NCBI GenBank assembly: GCA_963978545.1
Contig: OZ021723.1
Coordinates: forward strand, 8,667,593 to 8,731,592
Direction of reading: 5' to 3'
From: Linyphia triangularis
Taxonomy: Eukaryota > Arthropoda > Arachnida > Araneae > Linyphiidae
DNA length: 64,000 nucleotides
Part shown: one piece after another, positions 1 through 12,900 of the stretch
How the letters are laid out: the number at the start of each line of letters is the position of its first letter
Position numbering within the stretch: position 1 is the stretch's first letter
The notes under the pieces: model-generated
Databases searched by the model: none
What the model saw: the letters and a program-made list of their open reading frames with translations, nothing else
What the model was told of the DNA's origin: nothing
Program-made: the position numbers and the translations under genes

Positions 1-435
1 TTTAGGGTGAGACTCGAGGAAAAACTGATTTAGTGCTTGTTCCGACGACTGTGAACACACAGACTTATCTTGAAATCCTGGACATACAGCTTTTAGCATA
101 TTGCTCGCTTTTATAAGTGGTGCAAACTTCATATTTCAGTAAGATGGCGCATCTGCCAAACTTTAAATGCATTAAAAAGTAGTTTGAAGAAAGAAACATC
201 AAGCTCTTAGCATGACCTGCGCATTCTCCTGAATCAAACGTTTAAGAAAACGTATGGGAATATCTGCCAAGAAAGGTTTATGCAAAACGAAAAGCAATAT
301 GACTCATTGGCAGAGCTTGAAGAGAAGGTTTACAATGTGTGGAGTGAACTTGATAATAATTACTTGAATGCACTGGCTAGCAGTATGCCAGAGAGAATGG
401 CTAATCGGAAGAAAAGACCGATCAACCAAACATAG
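1..435 (+). pseudogene. Tc1-like transposase relic (C-terminal part)
   Basis: Translation across frames shows the C-terminal Tc1 pattern: TQTYLEIL, KMAHLPNF, WFEE-like FEERNIKLLA, PAHSPESNV.ENVWEYL and, in another frame, YDSLAELEEKVYNVWSELDN followed by LASSMPERM. The second and third catalytic-region motifs are recognisable, but frameshifts and stops interrupt them. A dead copy, cut by the window edge. Confidence 0.8.
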
Positions 436-590
436 ACTTCATGAGTAATGTCCCTCATTCACGAAAAACTAAACCATCCTTATATTTCTGAATAAGCTAA
501 AAATCTTGTATTTCATTTTATTTTACTTCACCCTAAAGTAAAATGACAAAAATAGAGTTTAAAAACTTCTGATTGTAAATTTAAACAATA

Positions 591-680
591 CTAGGGGGCT
601 CCGCCCCCTGCTCGCTGACGCTCGCCAACCCCCTGGATTGCTATGCAATCCCCTTGGCTCGCTTTGCTCGCCTCAAAGTA
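591..680. repeat. GC-rich palindromic repeat end
   Basis: CTAGGGGGCTCCGCCCCC followed by TGCTCGCTGACGCTCGCC, similar to 14709 onward. It looks like the terminal segment of an unclassified dispersed element with short GC palindromes. The other end was not found. Confidence 0.55.
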
Positions 681-2193
681 AAGCATTTAAAATATGCTCT
701 AGCAAAAAGCTATTTCAGCTGCATAATGCCAAGAAACTGAAAACGTTTTGTTATTTATGAAGAGCCAGAATACTTGCCACGTCATTATCCTACTGCTGTC
801 GAGACGCGTTAAGCAGGGACAGTGTGGCGACGTAGTAGAAAGTTCTTACTACAAAAATAAATAGTATCGTACATATATTTAAAAAAGATCGATTATTTCA
901 TTGAGCAATTAAAATGTACGGGCTGGTATCGTATGAAGCGCTAAAATAATTAAAGTTGTTTATCGAAATTTCTTAACGAAGCAATCATATGTTCGCATAA
1001 TCTTTTTTGCGATACTTAGAAAATAAAATAAAACAGTGAAAGGCCAATTATCCGGCATTCAATCAACAGGAATTTTTTGAAAATCAAATTTGGCGAGAAA
1101 ATTAGCCCTATTTCGCCAAAAGTTCTTTTATTTTATTTTATATGAGATTTTGAAGTTGAGTGGGTGGTTTTATTTGTTATTTTGAAAGTTTTTAATTCGT
1201 AATAGCTGAATTTCCACTGATTAGAAATGAATATAGGTTCAGATTTACTGCACAATGCCTCTTAGCGATTTTTTGAAAGTTGGCAATTTAGCGCTGAATG
1301 CAACCAGGCGACCTCCGGAACATGTTCCAGCAGATAACTTTTCCGAAAAGTCTGGTTTATCCGGAATTCCAATCTAAAAGAAATATACACATCTAAGATC
1401 TATTTATTCTTGCATCATCGTAACTATTAAATCAATACGTTTTAAATAGGCAATAATTTCTATCTGTAGACTGTAATAAGAAAAACAAAATATAGCGAAT
1501 CCAAGTTGTTGCTGTCGCCAGATGTATTAGTCAAATTTCAAAAGATATATTGTGATTGGCTAGATTGCTGAATTTGGAATTTCGTGCATAAAGTACATTT
1601 AAAGATTTGTTTGAAGTCATTGCCATTCTGCTCACAGAAATACAGCCGAATTTTGGACGTTACGCAAGAGAATTATGTATGTAGATAAATGTTGTTAAGT
1701 TCATGTCTTGTATTTAGTTTTAGGATGAGAAAAAAATACATGAAATCCTTATAATTATGAGTCGCAATGCATCAGACATTTCTTTATTTGTAAGTGATAA
1801 GTTGGAAGACCGCTCAGCTCCCTATAATTGCATGTATCGCTAGGAGTCTGAGAGTCTCAAGCGATAGACGTTTTGTATAATAAGAGCTTAGTGAGATTGA
1901 AAATCAGAATTTTTTTGAATATAACATTAACTATGCAATATCTCAAAAAGGTATTGCATAATTGGAAACACTGCCAGCAAGAAAATTCATAGCATCTTCT
2001 TCTAAATTGTGATAATATCTGTCATTTTTCAATGGTCCTTAAATATGCCCAAATTCTGTACTATAATTTTATGCATCTATTTTATGGGCAAATTCCTAAT
2101 TTTCGACTTTTATAAATGAAGGAATTGTTTTAGGAGCATGCTTTTGAGAACATCCTAAAAGTCGAGTATTGGTGCATACTATCATCACCAATA

Positions 2194-2229
<36 letters not shown>

Positions 2230-3300
2230 ATTATACTTAGTTTGATATTTATTAAGAAAACTGAAAAACTTTTATTTATTACTAAAAAACTTCTCATCTT
2301 ATTACTTTCAAATAACTAATATGGTATCGCGCAAAAGTTATTCAAGAACATTACTAAGACAGAAACTAAAATACATGACATAAATTAAATGTCGCACCCA
2401 ATCAGCAGAAAGCGAAGAGTGATACGTAATTTAAATACTTTTCCTTTTTTATTATTTAAATAATAATATAAATTTAAATGCTAGTTTAGCTAACTTCTGT
2501 ACAAATCTTATTGATGGCAGAATTTTACGGAGATGATGGCTATAGTTCGGAACATCCTAATTTGGTATCAAGTACCCGGATGAAAACAAGCGTAGAAAAG
2601 GCTCCGATTGGCTGCGAATTCTTTGCAGCCAATCAAAACGTCGAGATAGTGTATGTACATACGAGTTCTTAATACCATTAAAAAAAATCCGAACGATGGC
2701 TAATATCTTCGGTTCCAATTACCATAGAATCTTGTGGTTTGCACCAAAATGTTTTGTTTACGATTTTCTATATGTCTGGTGCAAATTTTTTTGTCGTAGG
2801 GGACTGTTTACTAAGTAAATTTAACTATCTTTGAAAATTTCAACATGAACCCTTATTTTTTATGTTTTCATTCGAATTAGAATACTCCGTTTACACTAAA
2901 TACCAAATTTCAGTTCATTACGTTGAGAAACACGTCACTTATCAGCGAAAATGTTTTGGTGGAAGACGAATCGCTTTACTGCTGGGAAGAATCGAACGTT
3001 TGTTTGCTTCAATACGTCATCTATTACACGGTCCCTTAAAGTGAGCTACTGCTCACTGCTGATTTGAAATATTGAGAACCAAAAGTCAAAATGGAATGAA
3101 AGGAGGGTTTTCGATAATGATAAATCTAATGAAAGCCCACCTTCGAAATTCCCGTAAAAATGTATTGATGGCGTAAAAAGTTAAAAAACTGTTCATTTGC
3201 ATACCTCATCAACGATCACTTTTTCTTCTCCTTTCAGTTTCACTTATAAAAAAGGATAATATAAGAATTTGATAAGTATATCGCCAAAATTATCAATTTG
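681..3300. other. AT-rich non-coding stretch
   Basis: No exon with family similarity, no long frame and no clear terminal repeats recognised. Contains a pure A run at about 2194-2227. It would be intron or flank of the A2M gene downstream of the alternative exons. Confidence 0.6.
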
Positions 3301-3309
3301 GTAAAGGTG

Positions 3310-3490
3310 TTTTTTTTTTTTTTTTTTAAGACCCATACAAGAATTAGGATAAATAATAGTGACAAACTGCCCATTTTTTTAAAAAATTAATGATGAAAAT
3401 ATAAAAAAAAAGTAAATGACATAAATTGTTATCAGTATTGTAGTGTAATTGAAATTTGTGCGATGTTCCCACATGCTTAGTTTTAGCGGT
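3310..3490 (+). repeat. Dispersed repeat R1, fragment
   Basis: Shares the ordered words 'AAGACCCATACAAG', 'TGATGAAAATAT', 'TAGTGTAATTGAAA' and 'TGCGATGTTCC' with 31530-31695, with 50465-50600 and, inverted, with 23120-23290. No terminal structure is visible in this fragment. Confidence 0.6.
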
Positions 3491-3952
3491 AGTGCGGAAA
3501 AACTATGAACTCTTTTAGCTAAAAAAGTGTGTAAAATCTAAAAACAATGAGATGATATTTTCAGTACCCTAAATGGTCCGAAAGTTGTGATGATTGGATT
3601 AATAATGCTTACAATCAAAAAATTAATAAAAAATCACAGATTTCGTCGCATGTTTTGGAATAATGCCTAAAAGTTACCATTTTCATCAACATTACCGGTG
3701 CAAATATTTTAGAATTATAGGTTAATATCAATAGACACCTCAATAGCTCCGAGTTTTAGAAATTGAAACCAAATTTAACACTTTGCGTGCAGGTGCGCTA
3801 TAAATTTACCAGCCCTTGGGGCCGGCCATTTTCTGTGCCATCGCATGCTTGGTGTAAGAATTCAATAAGACACTCACAACTCCTTATCTACTGGATACCT
3901 TCAATGAAATTCTAAATGCATAGAGATTATATACCAGAGTAAACAATTAAGC

Positions 3953-4153
3953 TTGGCGTCCACTATCGCTGAGCAGAGCAAAGCGCAGCGCAGAGCAGAG
4001 TAGAACAGAGTGGAGTGGATTAGATTAGAGCCAATTACAAGGCTGTCAACGTCCATTGTAGCACAAGGCTCGTGCTACAGTAGACGTTGGATGCCTTGTA
4101 ATTGGCTCTAGTCCACACCGCTCTGCTCGTCTCAGCGATAGTGGACGCCAAGC
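3953..4153. mobile_element. Foldback MITE family F
   Basis: AAGCTTGGCGTCCACTATCG at the left is the inverted complement of CGATAGTGGACGCCAAGCTT at the right. Arms of about 90 bp flank a small central hairpin (AGCACAAGGCTCGTGCTA). Confidence 0.8.
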
Positions 4154-4261
4154 TTTAGAGTGTGGTATTGTTCAAAACATGAAATACACGTCATACTTCA
4201 TTTTGATACGAACTTTTTTCCAACCCATCAATTATATCAACCCATCATCATACAAATTATA

Positions 4262-4846
4262 AAACTACAGGGCTGTTGTGTTAGTCCGCTGGATAGAGTA
4301 ACGAGCTCACGAGCGCTAGATCACGAGTTCGGTCCTCGGTGCAGTCACTAAATACCGGTGTGTACTATTGCTATTGCGCATTAAATCTGCTGTGATTCCA
4401 AATATTCTCTCGTTGGTGTGGTGAGATTAGCGAAAGAGATTTGTACTAGTACGTTTCGATCTCCAGCTTGTTCTAAATAGCACAAGGCTCGTGCTACAGT
4501 AGACTTTGGATGCCTTGTAATTGGCTCTAGTCCACACCGCTCTGCTCGGCTCAGCGATAGTGGACGCCAAGCTTTAGAGTGTGGTATTCACGAGCGCTAG
4601 ATCACGAGTTCGGTCCTCTGCAGTCACTAAATACCGGTGTGTACTATTGCTATTGCGCATTAAATCTGCTGTGATTCCAAATATTCTCTCGTTGGTGCGG
4701 TGAGATTAGCGAAAGAGATTTGTACTAGTACGTTTCGATCTCCAGCTTGTTCTCTAGCACAAGGCTCGTGCTACTCTCTCGTTGGTGTGGTGAGATTAGC
4801 GAAAGAGATTTGTACTAGTACGTTTCGATCTCCAGCTTGTTCTAAA
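4262..4846 (+). repeat. tRNA-like SINE (family III) with local duplications
   Basis: TGGATAGAGTAACGAG resembles a tRNA A box and GAGTTCGGTCCTCGG a B box. The body (ACTATTGCTATTGCGCATTA to CGTTTCGATCTCCAGC) then occurs again at about 4588-4755, with its tail a third time at 4775-4845. A half copy of MITE family F is caught in the duplication at 4482-4577. Confidence 0.6.
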
Positions 4847-4849
4847 TTA

Positions 4850-6777
4850 CGAGACGTATTTGGCTGTGTAAAGCACTTGATAAAGTGGCAGTAATAGGCA
4901 GCCGAAACCTTGCAATAATATCACAAGAATTATTGCTTCAATCTCTTTTCTACTCAAATCTCGGGGTTTTCCGGATTCTAGTATTGCTTTAATGTCTCTC
5001 TCTCTTGCTTGTGTTTCAAGAATATTTAACAAAGTTTTAGACGCTCATTGGCACTCTATGCTGCATCATCTGCAGAAGTTTGGGAGAACTGAACTCTCTG
5101 AAAACTAGAGACTAACAAAATTTTCGTCTGAAAAAATTTCTCTTGCCTTCCTAATCAGCAGAGCTGCAAGGGTCCTCATCTCTCATATTTTAACATGGCC
5201 AAAAACGTGTTTTCTGGAGCCGTCAAGTAAGCGTTATGATAAATTACTGGTTCGATTACGTCATGATACTTTTTAGACAAATTCAGAGATGAGCGGATGA
5301 AATGCCACAGGTGTCTAGCCTTTAACGAATAATGAATTTTAATTCTGAGTCACGAGGGCACGTAGAGTCTTACAAGAATACAACCAAATTTAGTATTAAA
5401 TTTGATAAATCTAATGTAGATGATATCTACATTAGATGTTAGACTATTACATAGTATCATATCTACTAGATATATAAAATATTATTATTTAGTAGATATA
5501 ATTATTATTTCTAATAAAGAACTTGAGGTGGTAAGATCAATGTATGGAAAGTCGCATTCAATGCTATTAAAAGCAATAATTTGATGTTTTTCGCATCCGT
5601 TCAGGTTTCTTCGGTGCAAGAAGTGGGACCAAAAGACTTAACACCCATGAACTAAAATAGGTATCTTATTGGTAGTTCGTTGGAATCAAGTGAGCAGACA
5701 GTCCATTGGATTGGTCTCTGAAGTTATAAGTTAAGCCTTCCAATTATCTTATTAAACCCTAGAGTGTTCACGACTGTTTCGTCACATACGAAAGCAATAA
5801 GGTTGATAAAATCATGCAATAAATCACTGGTTACGTAAGCGCGATTGCTGTTAGCGATAGTTATATCAAGATTAGATTCACATTTAGTTGTAACGTGAGT
5901 GTGTGTACTATGCACGTGGAACCAGATTATGATACAATTAATTAATGCTCTCTTACAATTGTTCTTTAGATCTACTTGTTCTTCACGATTTCTGTTATTA
6001 AAAGTTTTCTTATGTCGTTCATTAAAATAAAGACCCAATAAAGTGAAGAGATTTTCATTTGATTTTGAGACAATTTTAATATTTTTAAATTTTTTTTTAA
6101 ATTTTTAATTTTTTACTAGATATTTTATTTCTGTCTGTGACGAGGCAGATGGTGTCTGATTCCGGTAAAGCCAAATCTTACAAATCTCTCGAAGGAATAG
6201 TAGTCACAGCCCTGTTGGACATAACAATATCTGTAACTGACAAGAACTGTTTTATACAGTTTACGTACACTCAAAGTGTGTTGATGAGATTTTGCTTACA
6301 AATGTAGGCAGAAAGGCTCCGAAAAACCGTGCAGGAAGCGGAAGATACTAGCCCATAATTCTAAAAATTTATTCTGATGTTGTTAAATTATTTTAACATC
6401 TGCACTAACTTTAATCACGCACACAAACCGATTTACAAACCATGCGGCTTTTTTAAAGTTACTTTTTGAATTTTAAGCTTTTTTTAGTCCAATTTCTTAA
6501 TTTTAAACCATATAGGAAACAGAAGAAATCAATTCACAGCCAAACAAATTTCCACACTTTTTAAAGATGGGAGTTCACAATTTTACTGTACTATCACCAA
6601 GAGAACTTATACATGATACTTCGACTTTTTCAAGCCCCTACTACAGATACCAGAATAGCATATCTGCCAGAAACAAAATCTGACCGATAGTCAGCATGAA
6701 GATTTGCATAAATTTATTACATCCAAACAGCACTAGTTAATTTAGAAATATACCTATATAGTCAGACGTTGACTTAC
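4850..6777. other. Non-coding stretch downstream of alternative exon 4
   Basis: The constant exon expected after the bait region was searched for on the minus strand by eye and not found. Nor was a further FPETWLF-type exon found. The 104-codon frame at 5724-6038 has no recognisable family features. Probably intron. Confidence 0.55.
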
Positions 6778-6931
6778 CCGGTCATTTCCATGCTAAATAA
6801 CCAAGTCTCCGGGAAATCTCTTCGCACTTCTACCACGGACTTGGTGGTGACAGTGTTGGTGCTCATAGTATCTGCAACTGGGGCAGCCGCAGCTGGTCTT
6901 CTTGCCACGGATGCTAAAGCCACTGGTTTAC
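6778..6931 (-). CDS. Alternative bait-region exon 4 (dibasic RR, Ala-rich bait; 3'-most)
   Basis: 154 nt. Encodes (G)KPVALASVARRPAAAAPV then ADTMSTNTVTTKSVVEVRR then DFPETWLFSMEMTG. The bait carries Arg-Arg (VARRPAA). It is the most divergent of the four at its start (GTAAACC, not GTAATG) and the only one without the complementary 21-nt intron element after it. Acceptor ACAAAAAAG is purine-rich and weak; donor GG|GTAAGT. Phases 1 in, 2 out. No downstream constant exon was recognised between here and position 1. Confidence 0.92.
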
Positions 6932-9900
6932 CTTTTTTGTTTGAAAGTTTCACTGTCAATTTAGAGTTCACTTATTGACAAAGGATTAATTGAAATGTCG
7001 AGACATAAATTTCAAAATATGTGAGAGCGCAACATGAAATTTTTTTTTTTTGCCAATAACAATTTTTGTCTTTAAAAAATTAATTGCAACTCTATACCTT
7101 GGGAGAAAACAGGAATGATGTTCAAATTGCTAAATTCTGAGTTGGGGTCTATGAATTCCTTCAAAAGAAGGGAAGTGAAGATCGGGAAAAGGACCAATTT
7201 CTTTTTTAGAAACTTTATTTTGTATCAAAGGAGAGCAAATAGGGTTGGGTTGGTTGGTTGTTTTCAGATTATCTGGCGCCGTCAGCAACACGAGGGCTAT
7301 AATGCGCCGAAACATTCGTCATTAGACAAGCCAACACACATTTACAAACATCCTCGCGGTCTAGAAGCTAGCACGCTAACCACTATACCGTTTGGTCGGC
7401 CAAACAGGGTTGGGACATCTAAACTATAACAAATGAGGTTAAAAGACTTACTCTAAAGAAGTAAACACTTTAAAACTTCATTGAAAACTGCTAATGGAAA
7501 TCTTGTGATGAAAAATATATATAAAATGTTCAGACAATTTTAAATTTAAACTTTAAAACTTTGGTTATTCTTTTGTAATTAGAACTGTGTGACTTCTATA
7601 ATATGCTGTGACTACTGTAAAAGTTGTGACAGCTATAAAATAATCGAATTTTTTTTTTTGACGTCAATGCATTTGCATAATTGGTATAAAAATGATATAT
7701 CTTCAAAAAAAAAAAAAAAAAAAAGTTAAAATACCTAAAAAAAAATCTTTATAAGAGGACCAGGCTCAATATTAGTTTTTGAGATTTAATTTTTGGGCCT
7801 TTCAGGACAAAGGAGCAATACAAAGGCTATGTACTAATCCAAAAATACCTCAATATCAAGAGTAAACAGCAGTCCAAAACTCAGAAGGAAAGAAATGTCA
7901 CTTAAGATTCCTTAAAGATATGTCAGAAATGTCTTTAAGGAAGAACAGCACTGAATTTGAATCCTATGTTTCTCAAATACAAGAAAACTTAGTACAAAAA
8001 GATCCGTTGCAACCCTTCTCGTCACTACTCGTTTTGGAAAGCAGAGCGGTCAATATTTTGCTACTCGAAGATCATTTTCTCACCAAGGTAAAAAAAAAAA
8101 AGAAAAAAGATACCGAATATCAAATTTATTGTTCAAATAAACAAAAAGGTAATGCAGTGGCTTTGGCAGAGAACCCAACCCTCAACAGAATACAATTTTC
8201 CACAATCATTGGTAATCATACTCACCCGACTACTTCCATGCCAAACAGCCATGTTTCTGGGAATTCACGTCTCACGTCTACTGCGGATTTGGTGGTGACA
8301 ATGCTTATCTTTGCATCCGCCGAAGGTGGGGCAATAGCAGGTACCTTGACCGCTGAGCCGAAAGCCACTGCATTACCTTTCTGAATTGCTGTTGTGTAAA
8401 TTGCTTAAAGTCAGTGCTGCCCATATTGACGAGCACATATGTCATTAACTGTACTTTTATTTGTATCTGAATTATATACTTTCACTTATCAGAAATAAGG
8501 GAGTCTAGTACATTAGACTAGATGTACATTGGACTAAATGTATCTTGATCCTATGTTCATTAAAGTACTCTCTGTTAATTTTGTAAAAAAAAAAATATTA
8601 ATAATGGAGAATATAGTATCACTAGATTGTCTCAACACCAATCACGGCTGTTATTTAAAGAAGGAGAGAGTCAACAACTATACTAAACTTCAACTTAACT
8701 AGACATCACTTAGACGGTAGATGGTCACAGTGCTCATAGGTATTTAATCCATTTTGGCGGCGTGAAAGCATAATGTTCGCCAAACCACAACCCTATAGAG
8801 AACAAAAGGCTATAAGATTTTTCGAGAATTATGTCTTCACTCCGCCAAAATGAATTAAATACCTATGTGCACTGTGACGATCTATCGTCTAAGTGATGTC
8901 TAGTTAAGTTGAAGTTTAGTATAGTGCTTCAAACGATCTAGATCCATAGTACACCTATTCCAATGTATAGGAGGTTCCCCTACGAACGAATATTGGTACA
9001 ATGCCAGGCATAATGTTAATTTTAAAAGTTAAAAAAAAAAAAAAGAATTAAAATTTTTCAATTAAATACTATTTTCTTCCAAGGTAAGAAGTTGCTTTTG
9101 AAAGAACATCGTGAGTATTTTGACTTAGCGCTTAGTAAAGGTAATGCAGTGGCTTTGACAGGATAGTGTTCACGGTAATCAATTTTTACACACTCATTTT
9201 AAGATTGTGCCATTTACTCACCCGACCATTTCTGTACTAAACAGCCACGTTTCTGGGAAACTCTCTCTCACGTCTACGGCGGACTTAGCTGTCACCACGC
9301 CTATCTTCCTATTAGCATCGACAGTATCTGCTCCTGAGGCTATAGTTGTGAAAGCCACCGCATTACCTTGCACAAAAACGCGGTCTGTCAATTTAAATAA
9401 CATAACTGACAATTTTTTGGGGAATCATTCAGTTTTTACACAAAGCAATGTATAACATTTCAATATAAAACCTTCCTGAGAAAATTAGTGACGTAACTTT
9501 AAGAATGTCGAATTTCGATAAGGCAAAAAAAAAAAAAAGTCTTAGTTTCTTACAGCATTCTTTAAGTGGAATTTCATACATAAACTACACTAAAAAAAGA
9601 CCTTATTAAGTTGGTCTATCTAAGGCTGAAACGGAACTGATGATCATTGGAGGAACAGATTGATTAGTTTGTGCGCCCAACGATCTATTTTATGCTCAAT
9701 GATGCCTAATTAGGTCAAGACTACAGCTTCACGTGGATTCCGAACCACAACGAACATCCATGCCTAATCCAGAATTCGAATCCGGTACCTATAGTATAGG
9801 AGGCCAGACCTTTAACTAATCAGCCATTAGGCGGACGGGATGATCTGGAAGTTAAAACCTTTTCTTAAATCTTTTACATTTACCTCGATTTTGTGTGCGT

Positions 9901-12900
9901 AACACGGGAATATCATAGAAGGGCTATTTTATCTGCTTGTCATCCGATAGTGGTGAAACTTGGCAGATAGAATTCATTGTCATCGATAGCGAGTCCATCA
10001 AGTTTTTTTGGGGAAAAAAAAAAAATCTGTAGCACGGAATAGATGGTTTTTCTTAGTAGAGGTCAAGTACTATGAAAGCTCGATCTGAGCTCAAAATCAT
10101 TTAAATAAGTTATAATTGTAATTAAATGTTGGCAATACATATAATAGAGTTATATTAAAAACTTTGTTTTATCTGGGACGACAAGTCCGATGTCAAAGAA
10201 GCGGCAGACACGCAAGTGTATATTATGTTGACAGAGCTAATTCCCGTTTTCGACTCCTCACAGCTCAACTTCAATTATAGCTAGAACCCTGATTTTCTTG
10301 CAATCGTATTGCCCCGGGTGAGTAGACGAAAAAAACAACAACATTGTTGTTGACATTGAACAAGGGGACATGGTTGGTTGTATTCAGATTATCTGGCGCC
10401 GTCAGCAACACGAGGGCTATAATGCGCCGAAACATTTCGTCATTTAACAAACCAACATACATTTACAAACATCCATGCCAACGCGGGACTCGAACCCGCA
10501 ACCTCGCGGTCTAGAAGCCAGCACGCTAACCACTATACCGTTTGGTCGGCCAAGGGGACATGGTAAAAAAAATCCTTTGAAAATCGCTTTAGTCACCGGA
10601 ATTTTGTTCTTCTGATTCTGACCAAAACTTTAGCCAAGGCTACAGCCAAAACTATTTGATGATTTTTAACCATTTTTTTTTATTCTTCTCTGCTTGATTA
10701 CAGGAAGTGCTTTTTGTATGATTTGATGGGTAGGAGGGTCTGTACCCCCCGAAAATGATCCCGATGCATGGGAATTTCAGCCTGGCTTACAGCTTAAACG
10801 CTTTAATATATTCAGATCAATTTTTTAATCCTCTCAGATTGATGAGAGGAAGCGCCTTTTATATGAATTAATGCGTAAGAGGATCTGTACATCCCAGAAA
10901 TGATCCCGGAAGTTGGGAATTACAGCCCGGATGTAATGACTAATTAAAACAGGTCAATGAATATCGGATATTCACCTTTCGATCACTTTCAAGAAGTGAC
11001 TTTAATATTTTAAGTTAAACTATCAAAACGCTGCAATTAGAAAAAAATAAAAAATTAATTAAACGCTAGTAAATTTTTGCTGAAACTGGAATATCAAATG
11101 GAAAGCAGGGCTCGATTGCAGTTAAGTTAGCAAACTCTACAAAAAGAATTGATATTTCCCCCAAAAAACAACAACTAGACCGTTGTAAAAAAAACTCTCC
11201 AAGTCGGCCAGAATAAAGTTATGAAATCTAACGTTTGTCGCCAAGCTGCCGCGTTTGGTTTTTTTAGGGTACTTGTACACAATGAACTCAATTGTGATTA
11301 TTAGGGGGGGATAACTATAAGCAAACAGTACTTGGCAGGCTAGATTTTTTATAGAATTAATCTCAATTCAGTGCAATGAGTGCAAAGTAGCTGAAACAAA
11401 TTAAATGAGATTGATCCGAAATAACTGTAGTCAGCCAAGTTTTGAATGCCTACGGTTATTCCCCCTAATAATCACAATTTAGTTCACTGTGTATAAGTAT
11501 CCCAAAGAAATTAAGCGCTACCGCTTGGCGGCAAACATTAGATTTCATAACTTTTTCTGATTGACTTGGCGTTTTTTTTTTACGACGTCTAGTTGTTTTG
11601 TTGGGAAGATATAGGTTAATTTTCTTATTGTAAATTGATCGTTTTGGGTTCTCAGTAGATGATGGATACTAGAAATTGCTGAAAATTGAATACATGATAA
11701 TTCAAAGTGTTAAAATACTGATAAAATTGGTCGATTCTATGTCAGCCATTCTGGCTGTCTCAGAAACTCACTGCTCCGAGACAATGGTCCTGTCTGAAAT
11801 CAAGCAATCTCTGGAGTTCCTTCGAGGTATGAAAAAAAAAACTATTGTTTTTCAGTGAATCCAGTCACACGTCGGCAATAAGGGTAGTGAACAGGAAGAT
11901 TTGCTAGATAAAAACGGGACCAACACTCAGCAAAATATTTTACCTGTTACACCGGTATCGCTTAAAAGACACGTTTATGAAAAATTTAAAGAAATTGCCT
12001 ATTCCGATATGGTAAATAAATCAAAAGGTCAATCCTGGGAAGGCATTAAAGAGAGATGGATGTCGTATGACCAGAAACTCTGCATGGTTGCAGAGTTCAA
12101 TTTCAGACTACAGACTGGACACGATTGTTTGGCAGAACATGTGCACAGAATAGGCTTTTATCCTTCGAGCAATTGCACAATCTACGGAACAGGCTTTATG
12201 AATACAGATCACCTTTTAATTTGTCCTATTTTAGACAGAAACTCCCAAAGAAATGGGGTTGGTTGTATTCAGATTATCTGGCGCCGTCAGCAACACCAGG
12301 GCTATAATGCTCCGAAACATTCGTCATTAGACAAGCCAACATACATTTACAAACACCCATGCCTTACACGGGACTTGAACCCGCAACCTCGCGGTCTAGA
12401 AGCTAGCACGCTAACCACTATACCATTTGGTCGGCCCAAAGAAATGGGGACATCAGAGAATTGCAATGGGATTCCAGGACCAGCATGAACACCTAGTAAC
12501 TGAATTTTTGTATTTGTATAAATTTATATTTCTTGTTTACAGTTATTTATTCATTCCCTTGTTCTTTTTCACGTTGCCTTTGTTTGTTACTTTTTAATTA
12601 TTCTTGCTCCCTTGAAAAACTGTAAACTCTCGATAATTGTAAGGATTAATTTCCGCAATAAAGCCATATGAATGACGCTTATAAAAAAACCTAAGTTTTG
12701 ATAAAAGAGATAATCTCAGTATTAATAAGACGACATTTTTGAAGCTACATCACTAGTTCTCAGCAAGTGGTACAAGAAATAACAAAACGGCTCCGGTAAA
12801 TATGAAACATCCCGAAAGCATATCGCTGTGCGTGCTATAAAAAGGTAATGCAGTGGCTTTGCATTCTAGGAAGACAGATTTCGCTCTCGAAGTTCTATAT

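Noticed and set aside
5724..6038. 104-codon minus-strand frame as the missing post-bait A2M exon
   Set aside because: No residue pattern matches the A2M region after the bait, and no suitable acceptor in phase 2 was found.
8145..8165. The 21-nt element as a plus-strand coding exon start
   Set aside because: The downstream plus-strand sequence is not open for the bait/FPETWLF block and differs between the three copies; only the 21 nt is shared.
11901..12488. 195-codon open frame as a host gene
   Set aside because: It is the RNase H/tail of a LINE relic fused to a SINE; a TGA separates it from its upstream part.
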